A stretch of 37,874 nt of DNA, from contig NZ_WOEY01000063.1 of the NCBI RefSeq assembly GCF_013177695.1, forward strand, positions 1 to 37,874, given 5' to 3'. Each line of letters opens with the position of its first letter. Position 1 is the first letter of the stretch. Shown piece by piece: positions 17,161 to 25,940 of this stretch. Both the position numbers and the translations under genes were made by a program. Below the pieces are notes generated by a model that was given only the letters and a program-made list of their open reading frames with translations, did not search any database and had not been told where the DNA came from. This DNA is from Paraburkholderia solitsugae (GTDB taxonomy: Bacteria; Pseudomonadota; Gammaproteobacteria; Burkholderiales; Burkholderiaceae).

Positions 17161-17193
17161 CGGGTTGTTCCCGGCTAGTTCCCGGGTTGTTCC
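17161..17193. repeat. short direct repeat in the pdxA-rsmA gap
   Basis: CGGGTTGTTCC occurs at 17161-17171 and 17183-17193, inside a T/G-rich stretch (17100-17210) that is compositionally unlike its neighbours. There is no gene here. It may be the rsmA leader; no promoter boxes are convincing. Confidence 0.45.
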
Positions 17194-17227
17194 TATTCTC
17201 AAGCAGTTTTCTTAAAGCGTTTCTTCG

Positions 17228-18100
17228 ATGTCCACCAGCAGACAGCAACCGGGCCGGCACCAGGGCCATATCGCGCGCAAGCGTTTCGGGCAGAATTTCC
17301 TGGTCGATATGGGCGTGATCGATTCGATCGTCGACGTGATCCGGCCGCAGCGCGGCGAGCGCATGGTCGAGATCGGGCCGGGGCTCGGCGCGCTCACTGG
17401 ACCGCTGATTGAGCGTCTGGCGACGCCCGAAGCGCCGTTGCACGCCGTCGAGCTGGATCGCGATCTGATCGGCCGCCTCAAGACAAAATTCGGCAACCTG
17501 CTCGAGCTGCATGCGGGCGATGCACTTGCGTTCGACTTCGGCACACTGGCAGCGCCTGGTGAGAAGGCGTCGCTGCGCATTGTCGGCAACCTGCCGTACA
17601 ACATTTCGAGCCCGTTGTTGTTTCATCTGACCGCGTTCGCGGATCGCGTGATCGATCAGCATTTCATGCTGCAAAACGAAGTGGTCGACCGCATGGTGGC
17701 GGAGCCGGGCACCAAGGCGTTCAGCCGCCTCTCGGTGATGCTGCAGTACCGCTACGTGATCGACAAGCAACTCGACGTGCCGCCCGAAGCATTCCAGCCG
17801 CCACCGAAGGTCGATTCGGCGATCGTGCGGATGATCCCGTACGAACTGCATGAACTGCCGGCCGTGGACGAGCGCGTGCTCGGCGAAGTGGTGACGGCGG
17901 CCTTCTCGCAGCGGCGCAAGATGCTGCGTAACACTTTGGCTGCGTTTCGTGACGCGGTGGATTTCGACGCGCTAGGCTTCGATCTGCAACGCCGCGCCGA
18001 AGATGTGCCGGTGGCCGAATATGTGCGTGTGGCGCAGATCGTAGCGGCTTCGCCGTCGCGTGGCGCCACGGCCGCGGACACTGAGACTGACGACGCCTGA
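17228..18100 (+). CDS. rsmA: 16S rRNA A1518/A1519 dimethyltransferase
   Basis: The 290-residue enzyme (KsgA/RsmA) dimethylates two adjacent adenines in helix 45 of 16S rRNA using S-adenosylmethionine late in 30S assembly. It has the family N-terminus KRFGQNFLVD, SAM motif I VEIGPGLGALT, acidic motif II AVELDRDL, and catalytic motif IV NLPYNISSPLLFHL. The C-terminal domain carries PPPKVDSAIVRMIP and FSQRRKMLRNTL. It lies 153 bp after pdxA, so it may have its own promoter as well as operon read-through. A short variable tail (ATAADTETDDA) ends the protein. Confidence 0.95.
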   Translation: MSTSRQQPGRHQGHIARKRFGQNFLVDMGVIDSIVDVIRPQRGERMVEIGPGLGALTGPLIERLATPEAPLHAVELDRDLIGRLKTKFGNLLELHAGDALAFDFGTLAAPGEKASLRIVGNLPYNISSPLLFHLTAFADRVIDQHFMLQNEVVDRMVAEPGTKAFSRLSVMLQYRYVIDKQLDVPPEAFQPPPKVDSAIVRMIPYELHELPAVDERVLGEVVTAAFSQRRKMLRNTLAAFRDAVDFDALGFDLQRRAEDVPVAEYVRVAQIVAASPSRGATAADTETDDA

Positions 18101-18126
18101 GCGGCGTTGCACGGTCCTGAAAGAAG

Positions 18127-18149
18127 CGCGCTGCGTCCTGCAGCGCGCG
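18127..18149. terminator. candidate terminator between rsmA and the EamA gene
   Basis: A perfect 9-bp stem GCGCGCTGC/GCAGCGCGC with a 5-base loop lies between two convergent stop codons. There is no T-run on either side, so it is a likely but unproven bidirectional stop. Confidence 0.55.
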
Positions 18150-18165
18150 TGAAACACCCCACTTC

Positions 18166-19101
18166 TTAAGCAGCAACCCGCTTCACCGGCGCATTGACCA
18201 GAGCAATGCCGATCAGTACCAGCGCCGCGGCCATCAGGAAGCGCAGGTTGAACGACTCGCCGAGCAACAGCACGCCGAAGGTCACGCCGAACAACGGCGT
18301 CAGGAACGAGAACACCGACAGGCGCGACGCGATGTAACGCGTCAACAGCCAGAACCACACCAGATAGCTGACGAACGCCACGATCACCGCCTGATACGCG
18401 AGGCTCATCACGGTCAGCGGCGTGATGGTTTCGACGTGTGCCTGACCGAGCCACAGCGCGAGCGCGAGCAGCACCACCGCCGACACTGTCAATTGATAGA
18501 ACAGCGTCTTGCTGGCGCTCGAATGGGCGAGGCGCGTGGCGCGCACCACCACGGTGGTCGCAGCCCACGCGATGCCTGCCAGCACGCCGAGCGCGTCACC
18601 GGCGACGCCCTTCAGGGTCGAGCCCTGCGTCGCATGGCCGTGAAGGAAGCCGTCGGCGAACGCCAGCGCCATACCCGCAAACGCCGCCAGGATGCCGAGC
18701 CACTGAGTGCGCCGTATCCGCTCTCCGGCGACGAACCAGTGCAGCCCGAGCGCTGTAAAGCACGGTGCGGTGTACAGAAAGACCGCCATACGCGAGGCGC
18801 TGGTCAGCGTCAGGCCGAGAAAAATGCACACGAATTCCCCGGCGAACAGCACGCCGGCGAGCAAACCCGCGCCTAACGTGCCGTCGTCACGAAAGAGCGG
18901 GGTGCCGCGCGAGCGCGCCCAACCCCAGACCAACACAGCCGCGATTGCCGAGCGCAAACCTGCCTGGAATATCGGCGGCAGTGCCGCGTTGGTGCTCTTG
19001 ATCGCGACTTGCTGAAATCCCCAGATCGCGCACAAGCCGATCATAAGCAGGATGGCGAAGCTATCTAGGGCGCGGCGCGTGGGCAGGGCGGTGGTGCTCA
19101 T
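18166..19101 (-). CDS. EamA/DMT-superfamily membrane exporter
   Basis: With the ATG at 19101 the protein has 311 residues; an ATG ten codons upstream (19131) is equally open and neither has a clear Shine-Dalgarno. Ten hydrophobic segments form two five-helix EamA repeats. The first repeat starts FAILLMIGLCAIWGFQQVAIK and the second starts near GDALGVLAGIAWAATTVVVRAT, ending LTPLFGVTFGVLLLGESFNLRF, a typical EamA close. Members export amino acids or other metabolites across the inner membrane; the substrate is not readable from sequence. It converges with rsmA and is divergent from the porin gene. Confidence 0.87.
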   Translation of the reverse strand: MSTTALPTRRALDSFAILLMIGLCAIWGFQQVAIKSTNAALPPIFQAGLRSAIAAVLVWGWARSRGTPLFRDDGTLGAGLLAGVLFAGEFVCIFLGLTLTSASRMAVFLYTAPCFTALGLHWFVAGERIRRTQWLGILAAFAGMALAFADGFLHGHATQGSTLKGVAGDALGVLAGIAWAATTVVVRATRLAHSSASKTLFYQLTVSAVVLLALALWLGQAHVETITPLTVMSLAYQAVIVAFVSYLVWFWLLTRYIASRLSVFSFLTPLFGVTFGVLLLGESFNLRFLMAAALVLIGIALVNAPVKRVAA

Positions 19102-19131
19102 GGGTTTTGTGGAGTGCCGATCATAAGTCAT

Positions 19132-19456
19132 ACGATATCAAAACCATCCGCCCCGAAATGCGATGACCCCACCGCCTACGCGTGCTTCTTACAAGCTGCA
19201 AGCACTTCGATGACATAACAACACTTACTTCAGTCTATTTCCTTGCTGCCCAGGTTTCGCGCTAAGGTTCACCCACACGCATTTCGTCAGCTCATTCAAA
19301 CAACCTGCATGGGCTGTCATGCAAGGTTCCGATGCGGACCCTGCATCGTACCTGGCGATTTACGCGGTCTCAGATGAGCAGCGTGCCGGCACTTTGTATC
19401 AGGCGTGGCGGTGTCGAAATATCCGCGCAAAGCGGGAACCTGTACGAGGAGACGAT
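19132..19456. other. divergent intergenic region and porin leader
   Basis: The 325 bp hold no recognisable gene. The left third is AT-richer (19190-19250) and is the likely promoter area. Two consecutive hairpins lie in the porin leader at 19302-19328 and 19330-19348. The frame is open upstream of the porin start to 19319, but this part lacks a signal peptide and is not translated in my reading. Confidence 0.5.
19302..19348 (+). promoter_or_regulatory. two tandem hairpins in the porin 5' leader
   Basis: The first pairs AACCTGCATG with the complementary arm 19318-19328 (10 bp, one bulged A, loop GGCTGT). The second pairs CGATGC with GCATCG around a 7-base loop. They stand about 110-155 bases before the porin start. 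A role in mRNA stability or small-RNA control is inference only. Confidence 0.4.
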
Positions 19457-20566
19457 ATGAAGAATGCATGCAGGTGGGCCATGGCAGTCGTGCCCACGGC
19501 GTTGGCGTGCCACATGGCACATGCCCAATCGAGCGTGACGCTCTACGGTGTCATCGACGAAAGCGTGCACTATCTGACCCACGCAAACCAGGCCGGCGAT
19601 TCGTCGATCGGGCTCGGCAACGGTGGCATGACGGAGAGCCGCTGGGGGATCAGGGGCGTCGAGGATCTGGGCGGTGGCTGGTCGACGTTCTTCAAGCTCG
19701 AAAACCGTTTCTACATGAATAGCGGCCAAAGCGATCCCACCTTGCCGTTCTTCAATGAAGCGCAAGTGGGCGTGCGCTCGGATTCCTATGGCCAGGTGAT
19801 CTTCGGCCGTCAGTACAACGCGATGATCGAGGGCGTGACCATCGGCGGCTACGGCAGCAATCTCTGGATTCCGTACGATTTCAGCTTTCAGCCGGAAGTG
19901 ACGATGACGGGCGGCATCTGGACCAGCAACCAGGTGCAGTACCAGGCGAAATATAACGGTTTCCATCTTGCCGCCGGTTACGCATTCGGCGGCAACGCGG
20001 GCAATTCGTACGGCAGCCAGGTCGGCGTGGCGCTCGCTTATGCAGCGGGTGCCCCGTTCACCTTCGGCGGCGCGTATCAGGAGTCGAAAGATTCGGTCAA
20101 CGGCGCAGCGGCGAAGGCGTGGACCTTTGGTGGGTCGTACACGTGGAACCTGACCCGGTTCTCCGTCGGCTATATCGTCAATCAGAATGACGCCGGCTTT
20201 TCGAATTTTGCCAACGGGCCGTTCACCGCGCCCGCATTGGCTGCGCTCAAGTACACGGATTTTTCGCGGCGCCGCATGATCATGGGGGGCATCACGCAGC
20301 AGGTCGGCACCGCGTGGCACTTCGCCGCGAATGTCTGGCGCACGCTGCAGGACGGCAAGACCGCCGCACAGGACGGCTCGGCATGGCAGTATCAACTGGT
20401 CGCCGACTACAACCTGTCGAGGCGCACCGACGTCTATCTGGAAGGCGATTACTCGCTGTACCGGGGCGACCTGATCGGCGCACAGTTGCAGGGCGTCAAC
20501 GGTGTCGGGCTTGCGCAGAAGGGTAGCCAGATCGGCCTGATGGCCGGTGTGCGCCATCAGTTCTGA
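19457..20566 (+). CDS. outer-membrane trimeric porin (Porin_4 type)
   Basis: From ATG 19457 (GAGGAG Shine-Dalgarno 6-7 bases upstream) the protein has 369 residues. The signal peptide runs to HMAHAQ and the mature N-terminus SSVTLYGVIDESVHYLTHAN is the typical first strand of betaproteobacterial 16-stranded porins. Further family marks are SRWGIRGVEDLGGGWSTFFKLENRF, GQVIFGRQYNAM (loop 3 region) and the C-terminal strand ending VGVRHQF-like (AGVRHQF) with terminal Phe, the BAM recognition signal. It allows diffusion of small hydrophilic solutes. Its place between transporters suggests nutrient uptake, but specificity is unknown. Confidence 0.92.
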   Translation: MKNACRWAMAVVPTALACHMAHAQSSVTLYGVIDESVHYLTHANQAGDSSIGLGNGGMTESRWGIRGVEDLGGGWSTFFKLENRFYMNSGQSDPTLPFFNEAQVGVRSDSYGQVIFGRQYNAMIEGVTIGGYGSNLWIPYDFSFQPEVTMTGGIWTSNQVQYQAKYNGFHLAAGYAFGGNAGNSYGSQVGVALAYAAGAPFTFGGAYQESKDSVNGAAAKAWTFGGSYTWNLTRFSVGYIVNQNDAGFSNFANGPFTAPALAALKYTDFSRRRMIMGGITQQVGTAWHFAANVWRTLQDGKTAAQDGSAWQYQLVADYNLSRRTDVYLEGDYSLYRGDLIGAQLQGVNGVGLAQKGSQIGLMAGVRHQF

Positions 20567-20671
20567 GCACTTACCCACTCCAGCGCGCGCCCAGATTGCC
20601 CTCTACCGTGCTGCGGTGCTCGCCGTTCACGTTCGTGGTGTGGCTCGCGGTGGCGAAAGCGGCCGCGCGTC

Positions 20672-22018
20672 TCACTCAGGTGTGCCTTCCATGCGCTGCT
20701 TCGACCGTTGTGGATCGATCAACGCGAAACCCGCCGCACCGACGACCAGCAGCAACACGCCGGTTATCCCGAAGCCGATCTCATAGCGACGCGCGTCGCC
20801 TGCCACGCCGAGCAGCTTGCCCATCGCCACGGGGCCGATCAGTCCGGCGGTGGTGACGAGCGAGTTGGTGATCGCGAGCAGCGCCCCGCGCCGCGCCAGT
20901 GGCGCGACTTCGGCGACCAGCATCGGGCCGAAGGTGAAAGTCTGAATCGCCAACGCGCTGGCGAGCCCCATCAATGCGATCTTGACGAACGGCGGCGCAC
21001 CGAACAACAGTGAGCAGTACGCCAACCCGCTCACCACGCAGACCGCACTGATCAGTTTGCCGCGCGCCACCTTCGACGGCACGCCGCGCTTGAGCATTCG
21101 ATGCGAAACCATGGCGAGCGCGATGCCGAGCGGGATCTGCGCCGCGACTTGCAGCGCGAACAACCAACCGGCCCGGGTCGCGTCAAAGCCGAGACCGAGC
21201 CGGAAATACGCGGGTACCCAGGTGAAACCGATCGCGACCACCGCATAGCCGACAAAGCACTGCAGCATCACGCCGACGACGGTGCGGTCGCTGAGCATGC
21301 GCCGAAAGCACAATGGCGCAGCACGCGGGCCGGCCGCCGCGGCGGCAAACCCGGGTGATGCGTTGTGCTGACGATTGCCCGTCTTGCCCAGGCACAGCCA
21401 CAAAACAGTCCAGCCGATGCCGACCGCGCCGAGCGTGAGAAACGTCGCGTGCCAGTGCCACTGTTGCGAGATATAGGTGAGCAAGGGTCCGGCGATGATA
21501 ACGCCCGCGGTCGCCCCTTGCAGAACGATTGTGGTGGGCAGATTGCGCTCGTGGTCGTCGAACCAGGTGTAGACCACATGCAGCGCGAGTGGCGCGGCCG
21601 GCCCTTCGCCCGCACCCAGCAGGACGCGGCATAGCAACAACACGGCAAAGCTGGTCGGCGAGGCGAGCGGCAACTGCGCTACCGCCCAGATCAGCGCGAG
21701 TGCGGCGAGCAGCCATTTCATATTGACGCGGTCGGCAATCAGGCCGACGGCGATGCCCGAAATCGAGAACAACACAAAAAACGCACTGCCGACGAGGCCG
21801 AACTGACCGTGCGTCAACTGCATGTCATTCATCATGGGTATCGCGACCAGACCGATCACGGCCTTGTCGGCGAAGTTGATCAGCATGAACAGGAACAGCG
21901 AGGCGACAATCACCCAGCGGCGGCCCTGCGCGGATTCGCGTGCGTTGGCGGGGTGAGCCGGCGTGGCGTCGGCGGCGAGCGCCGTGCAGCGTTTCGTGCT
22001 GCTGAGGATGGTGGGCAA
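20672..22018 (-). CDS. MFS transporter, 12 transmembrane helices
   Basis: I placed the start at TTG 22018, which has a GGAG Shine-Dalgarno 6-7 bases upstream, giving 448 residues. The frame stays open to 23056 but runs antisense through the LysR gene and is not real coding. The first helix is VIVASLFLFMLINFADKAVIGL. The MFS loop motif between helices 2 and 3 reads GLIADRVNMKW, and GAGEGPAAPLALHVVYTWF matches the anion:cation symporter (ACS) type branch, which imports sugar acids and other organic anions. A cytoplasmic linker sits near residue 220. The divergent LysR gene probably controls it. The gene converges with the porin; the 105-bp gap shows no clear terminator. Confidence 0.87.
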   Translation of the reverse strand: MPTILSSTKRCTALAADATPAHPANARESAQGRRWVIVASLFLFMLINFADKAVIGLVAIPMMNDMQLTHGQFGLVGSAFFVLFSISGIAVGLIADRVNMKWLLAALALIWAVAQLPLASPTSFAVLLLCRVLLGAGEGPAAPLALHVVYTWFDDHERNLPTTIVLQGATAGVIIAGPLLTYISQQWHWHATFLTLGAVGIGWTVLWLCLGKTGNRQHNASPGFAAAAAGPRAAPLCFRRMLSDRTVVGVMLQCFVGYAVVAIGFTWVPAYFRLGLGFDATRAGWLFALQVAAQIPLGIALAMVSHRMLKRGVPSKVARGKLISAVCVVSGLAYCSLLFGAPPFVKIALMGLASALAIQTFTFGPMLVAEVAPLARRGALLAITNSLVTTAGLIGPVAMGKLLGVAGDARRYEIGFGITGVLLLVVGAAGFALIDPQRSKQRMEGTPE

Positions 22019-22120
22019 AGCGTGTCTCCAATTCTCGCGCGGGGCGCTGGGTTTTCGCCCATTTGAGGTGGTATAAACGAATTGTTCAAGTGCATTCTCG
22101 TTATCGGGAGCTTGCAAGCT

Positions 22121-23077
22121 ATGCATGAGGTCAATTCCCGCCGCCTTACCCATCTTATCGCGCTCGCGGAGGAAGGCAGTTTTGCGCGCGCGGCCGAGCG
22201 GGTTCATCTGAGCCAGCCGGCGTTGAGCCGCAGCATTCAGGCGCTCGAAGAGGAGGTCGGCATGAAACTGTTCGACCGCGCGGCACGCGGCGTCGCGATG
22301 ACGGCGGCCGGGCGGCTGCTGGTCGAGCGCGCCCGGCGCGTGCTGTTCGAAACGCGCTGCCTGTTTCGCGACGTCGAACTGCTGAAGGCACACGAACTCG
22401 GCGAGTTGCGCATCGGCCTCGGACCCTACGCGGCGGTCGTGCTGCTGCCAGACCTGCTGGTGGAGTTCGCGCGGCGCTTTCCGAAGATTAAAGTGTCGAT
22501 CGAACTCGGCGAAGGCGATGGGCTGCTCGCCAAACTGCGTGCCGAACAGATCGACTTTCTGGTCACTGACCGGCGTGTGCCGCCCGTGACGCCGGATGTC
22601 ACGTTGCAGCGTCTGCCGCGTCACGAGGGTGGCTGGTTCGCGCGGCCGGACCATCCCCTGTTTGCACACGACACGGTGCCGCTCGCGGCGTTGCGCGAGT
22701 TCCCGCTGGTGTCGGTGACTTTGCCCGCGTTCATGAAGGACGCCCTGCATCGTTTGCTCAAGTACCGCGCGCACGAGCAGATTCCGTTGCAGATCGAATG
22801 CAACGACGTGGCGGTGCTGAAAGACGTCGTGGCGCAGACCGATGCCGTGCTGTTCTCCACGGCGTCCGCGGTGCGGCGCGATCTGGAGATGCGGCGGCTG
22901 GCGCGCATTCCGCTCATCAATCCGCCGCGTCTCGCGCTTGAATTTGCGCTGGTGTATCTGGCTGAGCGCACACCTTCGCCCGCCGCGCATTCCGCGTTGG
23001 GACTCGCCGAACGGGTGATGGAGGACGCCAACCGTGCCGCGCGGGGCTTGCTGCATCCCGACGCACTGGTGACGTGA
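22121..23077 (+). CDS. LysR-type transcriptional regulator
   Basis: The 318-residue protein begins at ATG 22121 (MHEVNSRRLTHLIALAEEGS); an upstream in-frame start at 22082 adds 13 unlikely residues. The winged helix-turn-helix contains FARAAERVHLSQPALSRSIQALEEEVG and LFDRAARGVAMTAAGR. The effector domain starts at GELRIGLGPYAAVVLLPDLL. Shared 102-bp gap with the divergent MFS gene contains TATAAA near 22072 and the AT-rich half-sites expected for a LysR operator. Inferred role: inducer-dependent control of the MFS transporter. Confidence 0.88.
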   Translation: MHEVNSRRLTHLIALAEEGSFARAAERVHLSQPALSRSIQALEEEVGMKLFDRAARGVAMTAAGRLLVERARRVLFETRCLFRDVELLKAHELGELRIGLGPYAAVVLLPDLLVEFARRFPKIKVSIELGEGDGLLAKLRAEQIDFLVTDRRVPPVTPDVTLQRLPRHEGGWFARPDHPLFAHDTVPLAALREFPLVSVTLPAFMKDALHRLLKYRAHEQIPLQIECNDVAVLKDVVAQTDAVLFSTASAVRRDLEMRRLARIPLINPPRLALEFALVYLAERTPSPAAHSALGLAERVMEDANRAARGLLHPDALVT

Positions 23078-23141
23078 GTGGGCCGCTGAATGGTCGCCTG
23101 GGCGATCGCATGACTGGCCCCCGTGATTACCCTGGATGCGG

Positions 23142-23188
23142 TTGACACAGCGATCTCAATCGTAGACGATCCGGAATCCAGATTCCGG
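23142..23188 (+). promoter_or_regulatory. tetR promoter with an 18-bp palindromic operator
   Basis: The -35 box is a perfect TTGACA (23142-23147). A 17-bp spacer leads to a weak -10 GACGAT (23165-23170). Directly after it lies the perfect inverted repeat CCGGAATC-CA-GATTCCGG (23171-23188), covering the expected start of transcription. That is the usual layout for repression. TetR is the natural ligand because the gene follows at 23241. Confidence 0.6.
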
Positions 23189-23240
23189 TTCGCCGTGAAT
23201 TTCCATTTTCTCAGCGCAGCGAACTTAGGCCGAACTCCGT

Positions 23241-23927
23241 ATGACGACTTCACCACGCGGCCGCGAAGCGCAGGCCAGCAGCATCGCGGCGCCGCTTCAG
23301 ACGCGCAGCCAGCAGGGTCTCGTTCGCATGTTGCAAGCCGGGCGCGAGCTGATCGAAACGAGCGGCAATCTCGACGATCTGTCGATCAACGATATCGTCG
23401 AGCGTGCGGGTACGTCGATCGGCGCGTTTTATCGGCGCTTCGACAATAAGGACAGCTTCTTCGAAGTTGTCCAGGACGCGGCGATGGAAGAGGGGCTCGA
23501 GTACGTGCGCGAGACCGTCGAGCGTGATCCGGCCTGGCGTTCGAACGATGCGGGCACGCTTGCCGATGCGGTCATTTCGTTTTATGTCGCGACGTTCCGG
23601 CGCAATCGCGGGCTGTATCACGCGTCGTTGCTGCGGGCGTCGCAGCGCAAAGAGAGCTGGGACGCTGTGAAATCGACTAATCACGAGGTTCTGGCGATGG
23701 TCGTGCCGCGTCTCGTCAGCGCGTTGGCACAGTCGCGCGGCATCAAGACCGATGACAACGCGACGCAGTCGCTCGAATTCGAAGTACGCGCCACCTTGCA
23801 AATGATCCTCGGCATGCTGGTCAACAGCGTGCTGAACGACCCGGGTCCTTTGTCGCTCTCCAGCCGGCAACTGCGGTCATGGCTGCAAGTTCGTTTGCGA
23901 CGCTGCCTCGGTTTGCCGGAGGGCTGA
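23241..23927 (+). CDS. TetR/AcrR-family transcriptional regulator
   Basis: The 228-residue protein has an N-terminal TetR helix-turn-helix (about residues 25-75): LVRMLQAGRELIETSGNLDD, then SINDIVERAGTSIGAFYRRFDNKDSFF. The ligand-binding C-terminal domain is helical and not closely recognisable. The start is ATG 23241. The gene is flanked by a palindrome on its own promoter and a GGAAT/ATTCC site between its stop and the alkyl-sulfatase-like gene, which starts 109 bp downstream on the same strand. I infer that it represses itself and the sulfatase-ligase pair and is released by an acyl-CoA or alkyl compound. Confidence 0.88.
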   Translation: MTTSPRGREAQASSIAAPLQTRSQQGLVRMLQAGRELIETSGNLDDLSINDIVERAGTSIGAFYRRFDNKDSFFEVVQDAAMEEGLEYVRETVERDPAWRSNDAGTLADAVISFYVATFRRNRGLYHASLLRASQRKESWDAVKSTNHEVLAMVVPRLVSALAQSRGIKTDDNATQSLEFEVRATLQMILGMLVNSVLNDPGPLSLSSRQLRSWLQVRLRRCLGLPEG

Positions 23928-23945
23928 TTTTTTTACTTATAAATC

Positions 23946-23965
23946 GGAATCAGAATTCTTATTCC
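23946..23965 (+). promoter_or_regulatory. candidate second TetR operator, upstream of the sulfatase
   Basis: GGAAT (23946-23950) and ATTCC (23961-23965) form an inverted repeat with a 10-bp AT-rich centre containing GAATTC. The half-sites equal those of the operator upstream of tetR but are spaced differently. The surrounding 23927-23980 is sharply AT-rich (a run of seven T, TTATAAAT) and is the probable sulfatase promoter. Confidence 0.5.
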
Positions 23966-24036
23966 ATTAATAGAAAACCGATCCAGATGCAGCGCGATTC
24001 CTGCTACGCGCAGCCGAATATTCAAGGAGAGACCGC

Positions 24037-25857
24037 ATGAGCTCATGTTGCCCCGAACTAGTTCGCAATCCCGCCTTCGACGCGCCGCATATCGGCGAAC
24101 CGCTCGATGTCGCGTTCGACGCCGGCGTGAATCTCGCCTTCGCCATTGCCGCGCCGACCGTGCCGCCGCGCCTGACCGAACACTCGCGGCGCATGGCGCA
24201 GCGCATCTATCGCGTCGCCGAGCGCGTGTATTGCGCGGTCGGTTACGCGATCGCGAACATCATCTTCGTGGTCGGCGACGACGGCATCGTGGTGATTGAC
24301 GCGACCGAGGCGGTGTCCGCAGCGAAACGCATCTATGAGGACTTCTGTGCGATCGATCCGCGGCACGCAGGGCTGCCGGTCAAGGCCGTGGTCTACACGC
24401 ACAACCATACGGACCACACTGGCGGCGTGCGGGCTTTCGTCGACGAGGCCGCGCTCGAGGCGGGCAGCGTCGAGATCATCGCGCACCGCTCGTTGATGGA
24501 CACCGTGATCAACAACGCGAACCTCGTCGCACCGATTCTCTCCACGCGTTCGGCGTACAGCTTCGGCACGCTGCTGCCGGCCGGCGCGACCGGCAAGGTC
24601 AACGCGGGCATCGGACCGGTGCTGATCGCCGAGCCGGCGAGCTTCTTCGCACCGACCCGCGTGTTCGACGACAAGCTCGGCATCGTGCTGGCGGGCGTGC
24701 GTTTCGAGTTCCGCTATGCGCCATCGGAGGCTGACGACGAAATCGTCATGTGGCTGCCCGAGCTTGGCGTGCTGCTGTCGGCGGAAGTGATCCAGGGCGA
24801 GTGTCTGGCGAACGTGCATACGTTGCGCGGCACGCGTTACCGCGATCCGGTACGCTGGTATCAGACCATCGACATGATGCGCGGCTTCAACGCGGCCCAT
24901 ATGGTGCCGGCGCATGGTCGGCCGGTATCGGGCGCGCAGTATGTCGCCGAGGTGCTGTGCGTGTATCGCGACGCCATCCAGTTCATCCACGACCAGACCA
25001 TCCGTCACATGAACTTCGGTCTGAGCCCGGACGAACTCGCCGAGGCCATTCCCGCGCTGCCGCCGCATCTCGCAGAGCATGCCTGGCTCGGTGAGTACTA
25101 CGGTACGGTCAAGCATTCAGTACGACAGGTTTATAGCGGTCAACTCGGCTGGTTCGATGGCGATCCGGCGTCGTTCGATCCGCTGCCGCGCGCTGAACGT
25201 TCGGCGCGCATGGTCAAGATGATGGGCGGCGTGGAAGCGGTGCGCGCCGCAGCACGCGTGGCGTTGGACGAGTCGGACTGGCGCTGGGCCGCGGAGCTGG
25301 CCACGCTGCTGGTGCGCCTCGATAAAACCAACGCCGACGCGCGCAACCTCAAAGCGACTGCGTTGCGCGAACTGGGCTACCGCACGGTGAACACCAACTG
25401 GCGCAACTGGTATCTGAGCGCGGCGCGCGAACTCGAACACGCCTACGACGAACTACCGTTTGCGGGCAGCTCGAGTCTTGCCTCGGTGGACGTGTTGCGC
25501 GCCCAACCGTTGCGCAATGTGTTCCAGCGCTTCAGCGTGAACGTCGATCCGGAACGTTGCGCCAACGTGCAGATGACGCTCGCATTCCGCGTGACGGATC
25601 GCAATGAAACGCATGCGCTCGAACTACGGCGTGGCGTGTTGCAGATTCACGAGCGCATACCTTCGGCGGTCGGCCTTCAACTCGCGCTTGATACCAGCAC
25701 CTTGTACGGCATGCTGCGCGACATGGCGACGCAGTTGCCGAAGTGCCTCGAGAGCGGCACAGTCGTGCTGGAGCGTGGCACGGCCGAGCAGTTGCGCAGC
25801 TTCTTCAATTGCTTCGACCAGCCCGCGCGGCGTATGCCTGCGCTGACTACGCGATAG
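24037..25857 (+). CDS. alkyl/aryl-sulfatase-like metallo-beta-lactamase-fold hydrolase
   Basis: The 606-residue protein follows the SdsA1/BDS1 three-domain plan. The metallo-beta-lactamase domain (about 50-330) has the zinc motif HNHTDH (His122, His124, Asp126, His127), a later Glu in LLSAEVIQGECL and the His of VPAHGRPVSG. The LRGTRYRDPVRWYQTID segment is a hallmark of this family. A helical dimerisation domain (about 345-470) and a C-terminal SCP2-like domain (about 485-600) follow. Such enzymes hydrolyse primary or secondary alkyl sulfates to alcohol and sulfate. No signal peptide is seen, unlike secreted SdsA1, so a cytoplasmic role is likely. The Shine-Dalgarno AAGGAG supports the start. 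It is followed 83 bp later by an acyl-CoA ligase. Exact substrate unknown. Confidence 0.83.
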   Translation: MSSCCPELVRNPAFDAPHIGEPLDVAFDAGVNLAFAIAAPTVPPRLTEHSRRMAQRIYRVAERVYCAVGYAIANIIFVVGDDGIVVIDATEAVSAAKRIYEDFCAIDPRHAGLPVKAVVYTHNHTDHTGGVRAFVDEAALEAGSVEIIAHRSLMDTVINNANLVAPILSTRSAYSFGTLLPAGATGKVNAGIGPVLIAEPASFFAPTRVFDDKLGIVLAGVRFEFRYAPSEADDEIVMWLPELGVLLSAEVIQGECLANVHTLRGTRYRDPVRWYQTIDMMRGFNAAHMVPAHGRPVSGAQYVAEVLCVYRDAIQFIHDQTIRHMNFGLSPDELAEAIPALPPHLAEHAWLGEYYGTVKHSVRQVYSGQLGWFDGDPASFDPLPRAERSARMVKMMGGVEAVRAAARVALDESDWRWAAELATLLVRLDKTNADARNLKATALRELGYRTVNTNWRNWYLSAARELEHAYDELPFAGSSSLASVDVLRAQPLRNVFQRFSVNVDPERCANVQMTLAFRVTDRNETHALELRRGVLQIHERIPSAVGLQLALDTSTLYGMLRDMATQLPKCLESGTVVLERGTAEQLRSFFNCFDQPARRMPALTTR

Positions 25858-25940
25858 AAGCGGAGCGGCTCGCATCGGCGCGCCGGCGCTGTGGCACGTC
25901 GTGCATCGGCGCATCGCGATGCGAAACCCAAGGAGGAGAC

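Noticed and set aside
16019..17851. 610-codon open frame on the minus strand across pdxA and rsmA
   Set aside because: It is antisense to two conserved genes and has no domain-like sequence; long antisense frames are expected at this GC content.
22019..23056. A frame extending the MFS protein by about 345 residues on the minus strand
   Set aside because: It runs antisense through the clear LysR gene and has low-complexity Arg/Gln/His-rich content typical of GC-rich antisense frames. A TTG with a Shine-Dalgarno fits the real MFS start.
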